In this document: piece after piece, positions 10,690 through 19,839 of the stretch
How the letters are laid out: every line of letters starts with the position of its first letter
Position numbering within the stretch: position 1 is the first letter of the stretch
Source of the DNA: Toxorhynchites rutilus septentrionalis
Taxonomy: Eukaryota; Arthropoda; Insecta; Diptera; Culicidae
Assembly: GCF_029784135.1 (NCBI RefSeq)
Contig: NC_073746.1
Span: 52,405,393 to 52,469,392, forward strand
Reading direction: 5' to 3'
DNA length: 64,000 nt
Notes under the pieces: model-generated
The model's database searches: none
What the model saw: only the letters and a program-made list of their open reading frames with translations
Told to the model about the DNA's origin: nothing
Translations under genes and position numbers: made by a program

Positions 10690-10853
10690 AGCATTCAACA
10701 ATTCATCCAATTCTGATATGCTTCCCTCATTTGATTATTGAAGATTCATTTCAAATTATGGACGATGAGTTCAAGAACATTCCTAATATATATTTCACTG
10801 CAATTGACTCTAGTGATGCTATAGTTCTTTGGGAGAAATATATTACCGGTTAA
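10690..10853 (+). pseudogene. hAT transposase C-terminal fragment
   Basis: The frame ends in IMDDEFKNIPNIYFTAIDSS followed by DAIVLWEKY. This resembles the segment ahead of the dimerisation region of some insect hAT transposases, which has the pattern (L/I)DDxWRxLP...D...FW. It stops at 10853, and the expected LPHSN.cER block is missing, apparently because of the inverted-repeat insertion just downstream. The match is by motif only. Confidence 0.45.
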
Positions 10854-11300
10854 AAGATTCCTGCGGAATTCTCGTGATGGCAAGAACTCTACTGCCAGCA
10901 TGAAAAACACGAGAAAACAAAAATGTTCTGGAAGCAGTCTTCCGAAAAACACTTACACATGTCCACGCGATGTGAAAATTCCATGTTTTTGTTTGAATTC
11001 GAACATGATTCTCGCTAGTGTTGAGTGTCTATCCCCAACACGAACAATGATACACAATCATAGACATGTGAAAACAAACACGATGTTTATAATTCAAGAA
11101 CATCATGTACAAACATATCACCCGATGTCGCAGTATTCATTGCTTTCGTTTCGTTTCTTTTCATACACGGAAAGAAATTATTCATCCCAAAACATTTCTT
11201 CGTAGAATACTTTTTCACAGAAACGAACTTGAAATTTAGCTCGCATTTCAAAAATTGCACGAACTAAGAGGCTATAAGTTCATGCACCAAAATATATATT

Positions 11301-11480
11301 TTTATTAAGGCTCATATGGCGTCAGCCTAACGGGGCCGGGAGTTCAATATTTTGACAATGTTTGCTTACAACTATGCTAGTAATATGTAACCGATTATTC
11401 GCGGTTGGCTCGAGGTTAGTATTACAAGTATTCTCATAATTGGGATGTTGCAGTCTTCAGTGCTCTGTACGTGTGCCCGA
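11301..11480 (-). repeat. LINE 3'-UTR fragment
   Basis: On the minus strand this ends GAGCCTTAATAAAAA, and upstream has a segment with ACCGATTATTCGCGGT and CTCGAG in the plus sense. The same landmarks occur at 49770-49795 in the 3' UTR of the LINE at 49.6-51.2 kb. It is therefore probably the tail of a related LINE; similarity may extend to about 11760. Confidence 0.5.
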
Positions 11481-12202
11481 CATGGGATACTTCCTATTGG
11501 GATGCAGCTGACCGTTAATCAGCAACGACCCCCTAGTCTGCACCCCATATCTAGCGTGGTGCGTCTTTTTCGACTCGAGGAATCCAGGATAGAATGATCA
11601 CTAGCCGGCGCAATCATCAGCTCGTGTAGAGTTGTCATGAGCGGTACAACCTTTGGCTCTTGTTGAATCTTCAGTGGACTGCACAACCTTCGGCCCATGT
11701 ATCTGTAAAGAGTGTGTGTATGTATTGCCGCGACTAAGTAAAAGTTTATAGATCGTTCATGCACATTTTGCAAGTCTGATTAAATAATCCTTGGTTTCGT
11801 TCAAAGAAAACATTCTCTGAATAGAAAGAAGTTTTTGCGTGCATGTTGGCAATTAAAGTCTGGGGAGCCGACTGCATAGCGGGCGACGTCGTACAAATGC
11901 AGACCAAAAAAATAAATACCCAAAAATTAGTTTTAGATGCAACCTTCAGCGGCACACAGCAGAACCAGCAGAGAAATTTCAGCGGCTAAAACACACCATT
12001 AATTTCTCGATGTTATCACAAACTGAATGAAGGAAAAAACTTAAAGCTACACTTAAACTGCACTATATATGCTATGTGTGCATGCGATTGCATCATCCTT
12101 TCTTCTCCTCTTCTCAGCTCGTTTTATAGTTCGGGTCGCGATCGTCGCGAACAAGCAGTATTGGCCATTTGTATTCAAAGATCCAGCCAAAATTGTTGCT
12201 CC

Positions 12203-12243
12203 CATGGTCGAGTGGTTAGCGTCACGCCTAACATGTCACTGCT
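12203..12243 (+). repeat. SINE head fragment (tRNA-like A box)
   Basis: TGGTCGAGTGGTTAGCG matches a pol III A box of a tRNA-derived SINE. I find no B box downstream, so this is a truncated remnant rather than a tRNA gene. Confidence 0.35.
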
Positions 12244-12994
12244 GAATAATTCAATTTTAGTACTTGTTCAAATAGCTAATAATAGCGAATGTTACATGAA
12301 TATAAATGCGTGCACTAAATAATGATATTAATTGTAAAAAACTCTCATATCAATCGACGTTTATTTTGTTCAGAACAGATAAAGAGGTTTATTTTATTTG
12401 CCCAATATTTTAAACGAATCAACCATTGTCATGATAGGAAAGCATTTTTTTCCATGTCAACATACCAACACATCACGCGTTGAATGGTGGTGGTGTGGTG
12501 TCCGATTCGCTTCTTCTACTCTACGCACTGCCGGTGCTTGGGGTGAAAATGCAAGAGAAACTGTAAACCATGTTCGAACATCATGTGAAACATTGGGATT
12601 AAACATCGTATGTTCAAACATACCACGAATACAAACATGTCACATTTTCTAACATAGGTATGAAAAAATCATGTTTGTACTCAAACACAAAACTGTGAAC
12701 AGTAGCGTGGACATGTTTATTCCGGACGCAGTGTTTTTTGTGAAACATGGAAGACTGTCTGGAAGGATAGAATTTTTGAGCTGCGTGAAAGATGGCGAAA
12801 GATTGAAGAACAAAATAATAAGCATGTATAATATAATTGTTTGAAAATCCGCCTATAAAATTATGCTTTTGTGTTCCCAAAATTCGGCACGAACGTTTCC
12901 GATAACCCATTATGAACTATCCTGATTTCTTCCTGATTTTTATTTACATTTTTCTTGATTTTTGAAAATTATAGTTGGTAGCTCTGGTTGTAAG

Positions 12995-15800
12995 TCTAAA
13001 TTAGATCCACGTATTGTTCAGGCTAAAAAAAGGCATGAAAGACTTCGTGTTCCGGGATTGCATCGAAAGCTCGCATGCTTCTTATTTGATCCAGAGATAC
13101 CCCACGCTTCAAATATGTAGCGTAACTGAATTGTATATGTTATTATCATTGGTTTTAATAAAAGATCTGAAAACTACGTACAGAGATTGGCGAATGTATT
13201 ACTTTTTTTGTGATAACTGCAGTACGTAAACCATAATTATAATAGTGTATTTCAGGAAAAAAAAACATTCGCGTTGAACAATGTTATTATCGTGCACGTG
13301 ATTATCTATAATATTCAAACCTGTTGGAACGTGCAATCGTGAAAATTCTAGTTTGAATTAAAAAAGCTGACAAATAGCTTGCAAAACTTCGTAGCATTGG
13401 ATAAGTAAAGACTAGCAGACGAGCAGAACGGCACTCAATTATTTAACAACCTGTCTTAACCGGCTCTCCTTGTGGTACGTAAACTACTTGACACTGGGGA
13501 GGCCAATCTTGCTTCTATTCTCAAAAGAGAACTGTTTGTTCAGCATCGAAGAAACTTAACAGCGACACACCCACAGTTCTACAGAAGAAACTCTAGCAAT
13601 TGCGAAGTTTTAATTACTTCCTACTAGTGGTAGTATTTCAATGCGATTTTTACACTGCAGCATCAATCTCAAGTCAACTCTAGCAATCGGTGGTTTGGGA
13701 GAAGAAACCGGAAAGCTTAGAGAATGTAGGGGAACCGCGGGTAATACGGACAGGTGGTTGATTTGTATAGTTACATTTTGAATTTCAGATTTCTGTTAAT
13801 GAGAACACCTTGTCATTCTATAATATTTAAGCCACCATATGGCAATGAATACTGATCAAAAGTGGAAAAGAGGAACAAAAACCGGAAATCATACATGATT
13901 CCGCGTGTGGATGTAATTTTAGCTGCTTCGATATTAAGCATTTTAAATGGTTTAATATCAAAATTCATTTCGCTGATGGTTATATTTCGGTTTGTGGGTT
14001 AACAGAGAAGCGATATTAGGTATGTACGGAAAAGTAAATTCATTTTTGAGTGGAAACATTTAAATTATTGAAATAATTGTACTGGTGGGGTAAAACGGAC
14101 AGTTGCCAGTGGGAGTGAGATGAACTGTGAAAAGTCTGCTTAATCTATCCCTAAGGAATGCCCTGGGTCTGTAAATCAAATCGCCAAATGTGGACTGTTT
14201 AGAAGCTGACTGGAACCAAAAGCAAAATAGTTGAGGGTCTGGGAAACATGAGTTTCCAAAGATATAATAGAAGTTCTGCTTAACATGTCCGTTTTACCCC
14301 TTTGTTTAGGGATTTGTCAGCAAATCTAATTTGAACCATTTGTGGTTTGTATATACTGAAGTTGTTCATTGCTGTTATAAATACAGCCACAACGTGAAAA
14401 GTATTATTATGTATATAACACCCAATTACCTATAGCTTTTGGAGGAAAATTTGACGAAAGAAATGATTACGAATCAAATTGATTTTTTGATTTTTTTTTT
14501 CGTTATATATTTTACATACTTTCGCATTCTACGATAATTATATTCAAACTTTTCCATCGGTTCCGTGATTGCTCAAAAAATTTCTGTTTACATTGAAGCA
14601 TAATAAAAAGAGGGCAAAGATAATTTCAGTCAAACTCAATCAAGAAACAATACAATTAATAATCACCAAACAACTGAAACCATGACAACTGGAGTGATGA
14701 TGCCATGTACCAGAATTGAGAAAGACCAGTCCTCACCTCAACATATAAAAATACAACTTCAAGCATTCGACCTTGATGTTTTGCGCATTCATGCCGGCTA
14801 TACAAAAACAAACACCCAAGTAAAAACATTGAGATCAAGCTGTTATGGTTCCAACAATCCTGAGTACCGAGAGCGAAAACTCACAAACTCTCAGATAAAA
14901 CCCAGAGAATGTGTGATTTCTGTTCGGTCTAGTTCGAGTAAAAGCCCGGAATCACTCACCGTCGGTGGTAGGAGCATGTTTCCGTTTCTCAATTCCATGG
15001 TCTCACAATGGTGGAAAAAATGAAAAGTCCTCTCAGTGCTTCAGTGGTGTCCAATCAGTATGGATCGTTAGCATTTGGGGGGAATGCGGCTATTGCGCGA
15101 CATTTCAATTTGATCAATGCGTGTCCTTGCCAGAGACACGTAGTGACATTCGCTGGAAGGTGGGAAACATAATTGAATTAAAACGTTTGTAGCCGTTGAG
15201 TGTTCCAACCGGAAATAGAGGATGCATTGGGTGGGTAAATAATTATAGGACGACGTACAACTGAGTGCACGTGAGGATGACTGCTGACGTGTGGTGTTTC
15301 TCCCCGAGGAAGTTATGTGTTAAACAAATTTTGTCACGATCTGGTGACCCTTTTTAACTAGGACATGATTTTTATTGGATAAAATGTCCAAGTGTGACCA
15401 ATAGGTTCTACCACATAACAAATGAATTGCGGGAATGTACGATGTGGATTGGACTGCTCTGGATGAAACGGATGTGGATTTATGTGCAATAGCTAACTGT
15501 AAAAACGTGATATATTGAATAATAAATTCTATTTGACGTGCGACATAAAGCCGTTTGCGGGTTTGCTGTTCAACTCTCTGTGTACTGGAACTAATTCGGG
15601 TGATGTATTGGTACACCGATACTGAATGTCACATCGTTACATCTGAATACATTTAGAAATAATGGATCGATGTGATCCGGAATATGCATACGAACAAAAT
15701 TCTCACAATGGTTGATGTAAGTTAGCATCTGTCAAGTCTTCTGAAAGATTTCAGTACCTGTGAATTAACTTTCAGAAATTGGGATTACAGAAATTATGGA
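12995..15800. other. No recognised gene; possible MITE at 13735-14305
   Basis: The motif GGGTAA[A/T]ACGGACA occurs at about 13738, 14088 and, inverted, at about 14288. This suggests an old inverted-repeat element, but the ends do not align well enough to define it. The open frame at 14682-15023 has no recognisable domain. Confidence 0.35.
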
Positions 15801-15815
15801 TTGTATGTGAGGGTT

Positions 15816-15889
15816 ACATAGCCTAGAGGTCAGCGTGACGCCTACGAAGATGGGGGGCTTCGGGTTCGATAACAGTTTCAGCATTTTCA
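15816..15889 (+). repeat. tRNA-derived SINE, truncated
   Basis: An A box (TAGCCTAGAGGTCAGCG, 15819-15835) and B box (GGTTCGATAAC, from 15863) stand at tRNA spacing. There is no acceptor-stem pairing, so it is SINE-like. It abuts the Helitron copy that starts at about 15891. Confidence 0.55.
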
Positions 15890-15890
15890 C

Positions 15891-16252
15891 ATGCTGACCC
15901 GGCAAATTTCGTCCTGCCCAAAAAATTTTTTTTTTCGTTATCACATTTATCACATTCGTTATCACTTACTAAGTGCACGTTCATGGGTTCAATCGCAGAA
16001 CTGTTCATTGATTGAACTTCTAATCTACCCTTTCAAATTACCTTTTACTATAAACTTCCTAGTACTGCTACAGAAACTCGTCATTATAATATCAGATTAT
16101 ATTCAGACACAATTCTCGTTCAAAATTTTTCAACCACTTGCAAATAACGTGTTTCTCCGTTACATGGAATAAATGTTTGATACAGGAAATATAGTAGAAT
16201 AAAGACAGCCCTTAATCGGACAACTCCTTTCTCGAGTTTTGCTCTTATCCTA
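15891..16252 (-). mobile_element. Helitron-like element, short form, copy 1
   Basis: Read on the minus strand, this ends in the GACGAAATTTGCCGGGTCAG terminus shared with copies ending at 37558, 42839 and 53832. It also shares the internal order of the 37178-37558 copy: TTCGGTCT-like start lost, then GAATAAATGTTTGATACAG counterparts, the TTTGCAAGTGGTTG segment and AAGTACTAGGAA-like block. The terminal CTAG is degenerate here (ATG in place of TAG) and the 5' TC end is not preserved. Noncoding. Confidence 0.65.
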
Positions 16253-16259
16253 TATAAAC

Positions 16260-17200
16260 AGCAACAGAATCGTTCTGTGTAGTGCACTTTCTGTGTTAGA
16301 GCCAGTTTAAGGCAAATAGAGCCCAAAAAAGTTCAATAATCCTGTCATTGTTGAACTTCGACCAAATGCGTAGAATCATATTTTCATCAAATACAATTCT
16401 TAATCATTTCCTTAAAGATTCCTTATATATGTAATTTGTTTTGTGAGAAATGTGGTTTCTGATTACAAGAGAAAGAATTGAAACTAAATTCTTTAAAAAA
16501 ACAAAACAAAAATGTAAGTATATCAAACAATCAAAAATATATTTTTTCGCTTGAATTAAATAGGAAAATAGGAGATTGTATACAGGGCGGAATGTAATAT
16601 TAAGGGATATTCTAGCCTTGAAATTATAATATGAAATTTTGATACATTTTCCTCGAAACAACACGATGTCTCATCTAGTTCTACTGAACTGATTTATTTC
16701 GACATTCTTTATTATTCATAATACATCTTTTTACCACATGAACCAATAAAATTTTTTTGTTTTTAATGTTACTATTTTTAAAGAATTGAAATCGTCCTAA
16801 AAAAGTGCCAAGAACAGGTTTTTATTTCTAAGTTGCCGCCATTTTGGCTGCAATTATTTTTTGGCTCGTTCGAGCTTCTTACCAAAGCAGCGTCTTTACT
16901 GATTAAGAGTTTATTTTTTTTTTGACGTAGGACTACGTCTAATCGGAAAATATAAGGGGTGAAATGGAAATCTAGGCACTGAACAAGTAGGAAAAAATGC
17001 AAGATTTGGAACGCTTATAACTCGAGCATTTCTCAATAGATCGCAAAGGTTTTTGCATCAATTGATAGGAAATATATCTACGCATCTATCATAACGAATA
17101 ACATTTCATTTTTCTTGAGATAAATAATTGAATAATTGTGAAATATCAAGCATTGTCAAAATGCACTATGTGCCCATTTTTGATTGGTCCATTTTGTGCT
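16260..17200. other. No recognised gene
   Basis: Strongly AT-rich with several T runs. No domain, promoter pair or repeat boundary could be supported. Confidence 0.4.
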
Positions 17201-17378
17201 TCTCAAATCGTACCAACCAAAACGGGCAACCAGAGCAGCAGCGAAATAGAATGAAGCACGATTGGAAAGGAAAAAGAAAAAAATGAACGAAACATTGGTC
17301 GCAGTCTCACACATGCGTAATTCTCGAGCCAGCCAGTCAGCTTAAAAATCCCCGCTTCGCTGCCGTAACGATCATTCT

Positions 17379-17581
17379 TTGTGTGGACACCGACTGGACA
17401 ACATCGTTGCTGGACGAGCTGGACGGCGAGGGATCGAGTGCCTTTCTCAAGGCAAGAGGGTGGAGGTGGTAGCGCTGGAGTAGAGTAGAGTAGAGTTTTC
17501 AAAGGGCCTTTCTCAAGGCTAGAGACGAATGAACTGCAAAAGTTTAAAGTCTCTATAATACAATACCTTCCTTCCTTCCTT
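17379..17581 (+). mobile_element. Short retroposed insertion with (CTTC)n tail
   Basis: The insert is flanked by a perfect 16-bp duplication, CCGTAACGATCATTCT (17363-17378 and 17582-17597), and ends in a CCTT microsatellite. It splits the 5' leader of the H2A pseudogene. It contains two CCTTTCTCAAGGC[A/T]AGAG repeats. Size, long duplication and simple-repeat tail indicate LINE-mediated retroposition, i.e. a SINE-like unit. Pol III boxes are not clear, so its parent RNA is unknown. Confidence 0.7.
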
Positions 17582-17660
17582 CCGTAACGATCATTCTCAT
17601 TCAAACCGTACACCACATCGGCTCGCATCACAACACATCAACAAACCAACCCAAGCAGCC

Positions 17661-18109
17661 ATGTCTGGGCATGGCAAAGGAGGAAAAGTGAAGGGAAAGG
17701 CAAAATCCCGCTCGAACCGTGTTGATCTGGAGTTCCCCGCAAGGGTAGCTAGGCCGAGCGCGTTAGTACCAGTGCACCAGTCCACCTAGCCGGCGTTATA
17801 TAGTTTCGGCCGCCGAAGTGATCGAGTTAGCTGCCAAAGCTGCTCGCGATAAGAAAACCCGCATTCGGAACAGAACACATTCGGTTCGGTGGACATCAAG
17901 ACAACAGGCAGTTGCAGCGAGTGGCGATTCGCAAACGCAAAACGGCATCAGGTAGCAGAAGAAAAAAGTTTGTTCTTTATACAAACTGCTTTGGTGGCAA
18001 ATCCAGAACAAGGCGGCATCGCGGGCGTTCGAAATGGTTTTTTTCAAAACCACGAGTACTAAGTTTTCTAAATTGGAACCATTCCATAAACCAGGCGCTT
18101 TTCAGGGCC
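17661..18109 (+). pseudogene. Histone H2A pseudogene 1
   Basis: The ATG at 17661 opens a frame close to the H2A N terminus: SG-GKGGKVKGKAKSRSNR, then a recognisable L-EFP. After this, the segment for the VGRIHRLL part of the histone fold is deleted. Shortened blocks for GN-ERVGAGAPVYL, the EVLELA region and RD-KKTRI follow with stops and frameshifts (to about 17870). A GCGATTCGCAA piece at 17924 may be the LAIRN segment. The 5' leader resembles a histone leader and is interrupted by the retroposed insert at 17379-17581. A histone-type 3' stem-loop remains at 18094-18109, so this derives from a genomic replication-dependent histone gene, not from a polyadenylated retrocopy. Confidence 0.8.
18094..18109 (+). 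terminator. Degenerate histone mRNA 3' stem-loop
   Basis: GGCGCTTTTCAGGGCC has the 6-bp stem, UUUC loop and flanking ACCA-like context of the conserved histone 3' processing signal (bound by SLBP), with one G-G mismatch in the stem. Confidence 0.75.
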
Positions 18110-18210
18110 ATTAAACCTTCCAAAAAACTGTAACACTGTCATCGCAAATGTTCAATTACAGGTTAAAATTACCTCCAATCCGATACTGAGTGGTGGTAAT
18201 GCGACGTGCC

Positions 18211-18354
18211 ATTAAATGTAATTTACTGTAAAATATGTCACAAGCTGGATGGGAAGAAATTTTCCAACTGTGAAAGCTGTGGCGAGTGGAAAATGCAATC
18301 GCTAAACAGAAAGGTTTAGCCGAACAAGATGGGGATATCGAGTGATAACAAAAC
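18211..18354 (+). repeat. Downstream block of the H2A repeat, copy 1
   Basis: This 144-bp block is repeated at 18953-19096, 742 bp away, with scattered substitutions. It starts ATTAAATGTAATTTACTG and ends ATCGAGTGATAACAAAA. It follows each H2A pseudogene, so the two fossils arose by a tandem duplication of gene plus flank. Confidence 0.8.
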
Positions 18355-18561
18355 AATAAACTCTTTAGATTGAAGATAATTTTGTGATCCTGAAAAGGAC
18401 CCTTTTTAGCCTGCATGTGAATCCAACGAGCGAACAAATCGAATTGAATGTATTTTTTTGCCATCGCTCCCTTTTAACGCTCATTCGTTCGTCTCGTGGG
18501 ACTCGCCCCTCTGGCTGAGTCTGCCGATTTGTCTCTATCCTGTGAGTGTGTACCGCTAGAG

Positions 18562-18568
18562 TATAAAA
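18562..18568 (+). promoter_or_regulatory. TATA box of H2A pseudogene 2
   Basis: TATAAAA in the context GAGTATAAAACACTCGGACC, about 75 bp upstream of the histone homology. This is the position expected in insect core histone promoters. Confidence 0.5.
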
Positions 18569-18636
18569 CACTCGGACCCCAAAAAAATATCTTATTTTCT
18601 TTCAAACCGTAAACCCGTGTGGTTGTACGGCATCGG

Positions 18637-18870
18637 CATCGTGAACGTAACAAAGGAGGACGAGTTAAGGGAAAGGCAAAGTCTCACTCGAACCGTGCAG
18701 GTCTCCAGTTCCCTGTTGGCCGCATTCACTGATTGCTCTGCAAGGGTAACTAGGTCGAACGGATTGGTGCCGAAGCACCAATATACCTAACAGCGATTAT
18801 AGAGTTTCGGCCGTCGGAGTGCTCGAGCTGGCTTGCAAAGCTGCTCACGACAATCAGAAAACCCGCATCA
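18637..18870 (+). pseudogene. Histone H2A pseudogene 2
   Basis: The start codon is lost (ATCG where ATG is expected). Homology then runs through [20 protein letters not shown] and PVGRIH, a stop where R is expected, LL-KGN, a further stop, ERIGAEAPIYLTA, a one-base loss near 18810, and LELACKAAHDNQKTRI to 18870. The rest of H2A is not recognisable. Unlike copy 1, it retains the VGRIH region but has no stem-loop nearby. The parent would be a replication-dependent core histone packaging nucleosomes. Confidence 0.8.
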
Positions 18871-18952
18871 AGAACAGAGCAGCTTCGGTTCGGCGCTCAT
18901 CAAGGCAACAATTAGTTTCAGTGAGTGGCAAAGTGTTTCTCCGGCACGTCGC

Positions 18953-19096
18953 ATTAAATGTAATTTACTGAACAATATGTCACAAGCTGGATGGGAAGAA
19001 ATTTTCCAACTGTGAAAGCTGTGACGAGTGGCAAACCCAATAGCTAAACAGGAAGGTTTAACCGAACAACATGGGAATATCGAGTGATAACAAAAA
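18953..19096 (+). repeat. Downstream block of the H2A repeat, copy 2
   Basis: This is the second copy of the 144-bp block at 18211-18354, here directly following H2A pseudogene 2. Confidence 0.8.
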
Positions 19097-19329
19097 CACA
19101 ACACCAAAGGTTCGTTTCAGAAACATCAACATATTCATAAAGAGTAAACAGTAAACTAATCCATTTTTCAGGTATATAGGTAGGTATTCACGTAGGAGAA
19201 GAAAATAAAACAATATATTTAAAATATATATTTAACAAAAGCTGTCCCCTTTGTATAGTCCTACGTCACTCCGGTTATGTCCCCGACATTACCCACCCGT
19301 CTTTTTGTTTCGGATAACAAGAAGGGCTG

Positions 19330-19824
19330 GGGGTCTTCGTAGCCACTTGGTTACGCGTTCGCTTACTAAGCGATCGGTCGTGAGTTCAAACTCAGGGCCC
19401 TCAATTGACCATCTTTGTGTTGTTATAGAATAACTACGCCCACGCAAACATCATCAGCGATGGAGATCGATCCACGGTCGAAATTAGATCGATTCATCCA
19501 TGCAACTGCTCTGCTCTGCAAGAAACATCGGGCTGCTGTTCTATAAATAACCCAACAATGATCAATATCAACTGTCTCCGCTGTCCGGTCTGCTGAGCAA
19601 TGGAAGAACAGAAAGAATACCCTTACGCCGAAATGGCTACTACTGTGTAATTTACCATAATGTAATGGAACAGAAAACTTAACGCCTAAATGGCTACTAC
19701 TAACTACTGTGTAATTTACAGTTTATAGAAACATAAACATATGTACATGTACACGATTAAAACCCGGCTCTGTTACAGCTAAAATGCTAATGAGCCTAAT
19801 AAATAAATAAATGGGATAAAAAAA
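19330..19824 (+). mobile_element. Complete tRNA-derived SINE of about 495 bp
   Basis: The unit is bounded by a perfect 14-bp target duplication, AACAAGAAGGGCTG (19316-19329 and 19825-19838). It starts with a tRNA-like head: A box TAGCCACTTGG at 19340 and B box GAGTTCAAACTC at 19382-19393. It contains two related CG-CC-AAATGGCTACTACT blocks near 19627 and 19682 and ends in GAGCCTAATAAATAAATAAA and an A-rich tail. The GAGCCTA tail is shared with the LINE at 49639, consistent with mobilisation by a related LINE. Confidence 0.85.
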
Positions 19825-19839
19825 AACAAGAAGGGCTGA

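Larger units (their letters stand above)
10880..12795. mobile_element. Inverted-repeat element nested in the hAT copy
   Basis: A 12-bp perfect inverted repeat (ACATGTCCACGC at 10957-10968, complement at 12705-12716) is the centre of a longer imperfect match. CAGTCTTCC and AAAAACACT occur outside it on both sides, and a segment ending in AACATGATT occurs inside it on both sides. The outer ends are not sharp and no target duplication was found. The interior contains a LINE 3' fragment and a SINE-like head. Confidence 0.45.
10051..12986. mobile_element. hAT element with nested insertions
   Basis: The termini are CAGAGATGCCAA (10051-10062) and the complement of CAGAGCTACCAA (12975-12986), with a perfect 8-bp target duplication GTTGTAAG (10043-10050 and 12987-12994). 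Both ends carry clustered CCTGATTTTT subterminal motifs, as is common where hAT transposases bind. A piece of decayed coding sequence lies at about 10750-10853. Most of the interior (about 10.88-12.79 kb) is occupied by a second inverted-repeat structure and by LINE/SINE debris. Confidence 0.85.

Noticed and set aside
12203..12243. Possible tRNA gene from the A-box-like sequence
   Set aside because: No B box and no cloverleaf pairing; more likely a SINE fragment. The same applies to 15816, 19330, 37714 and 40628, which have boxes but no acceptor stem.
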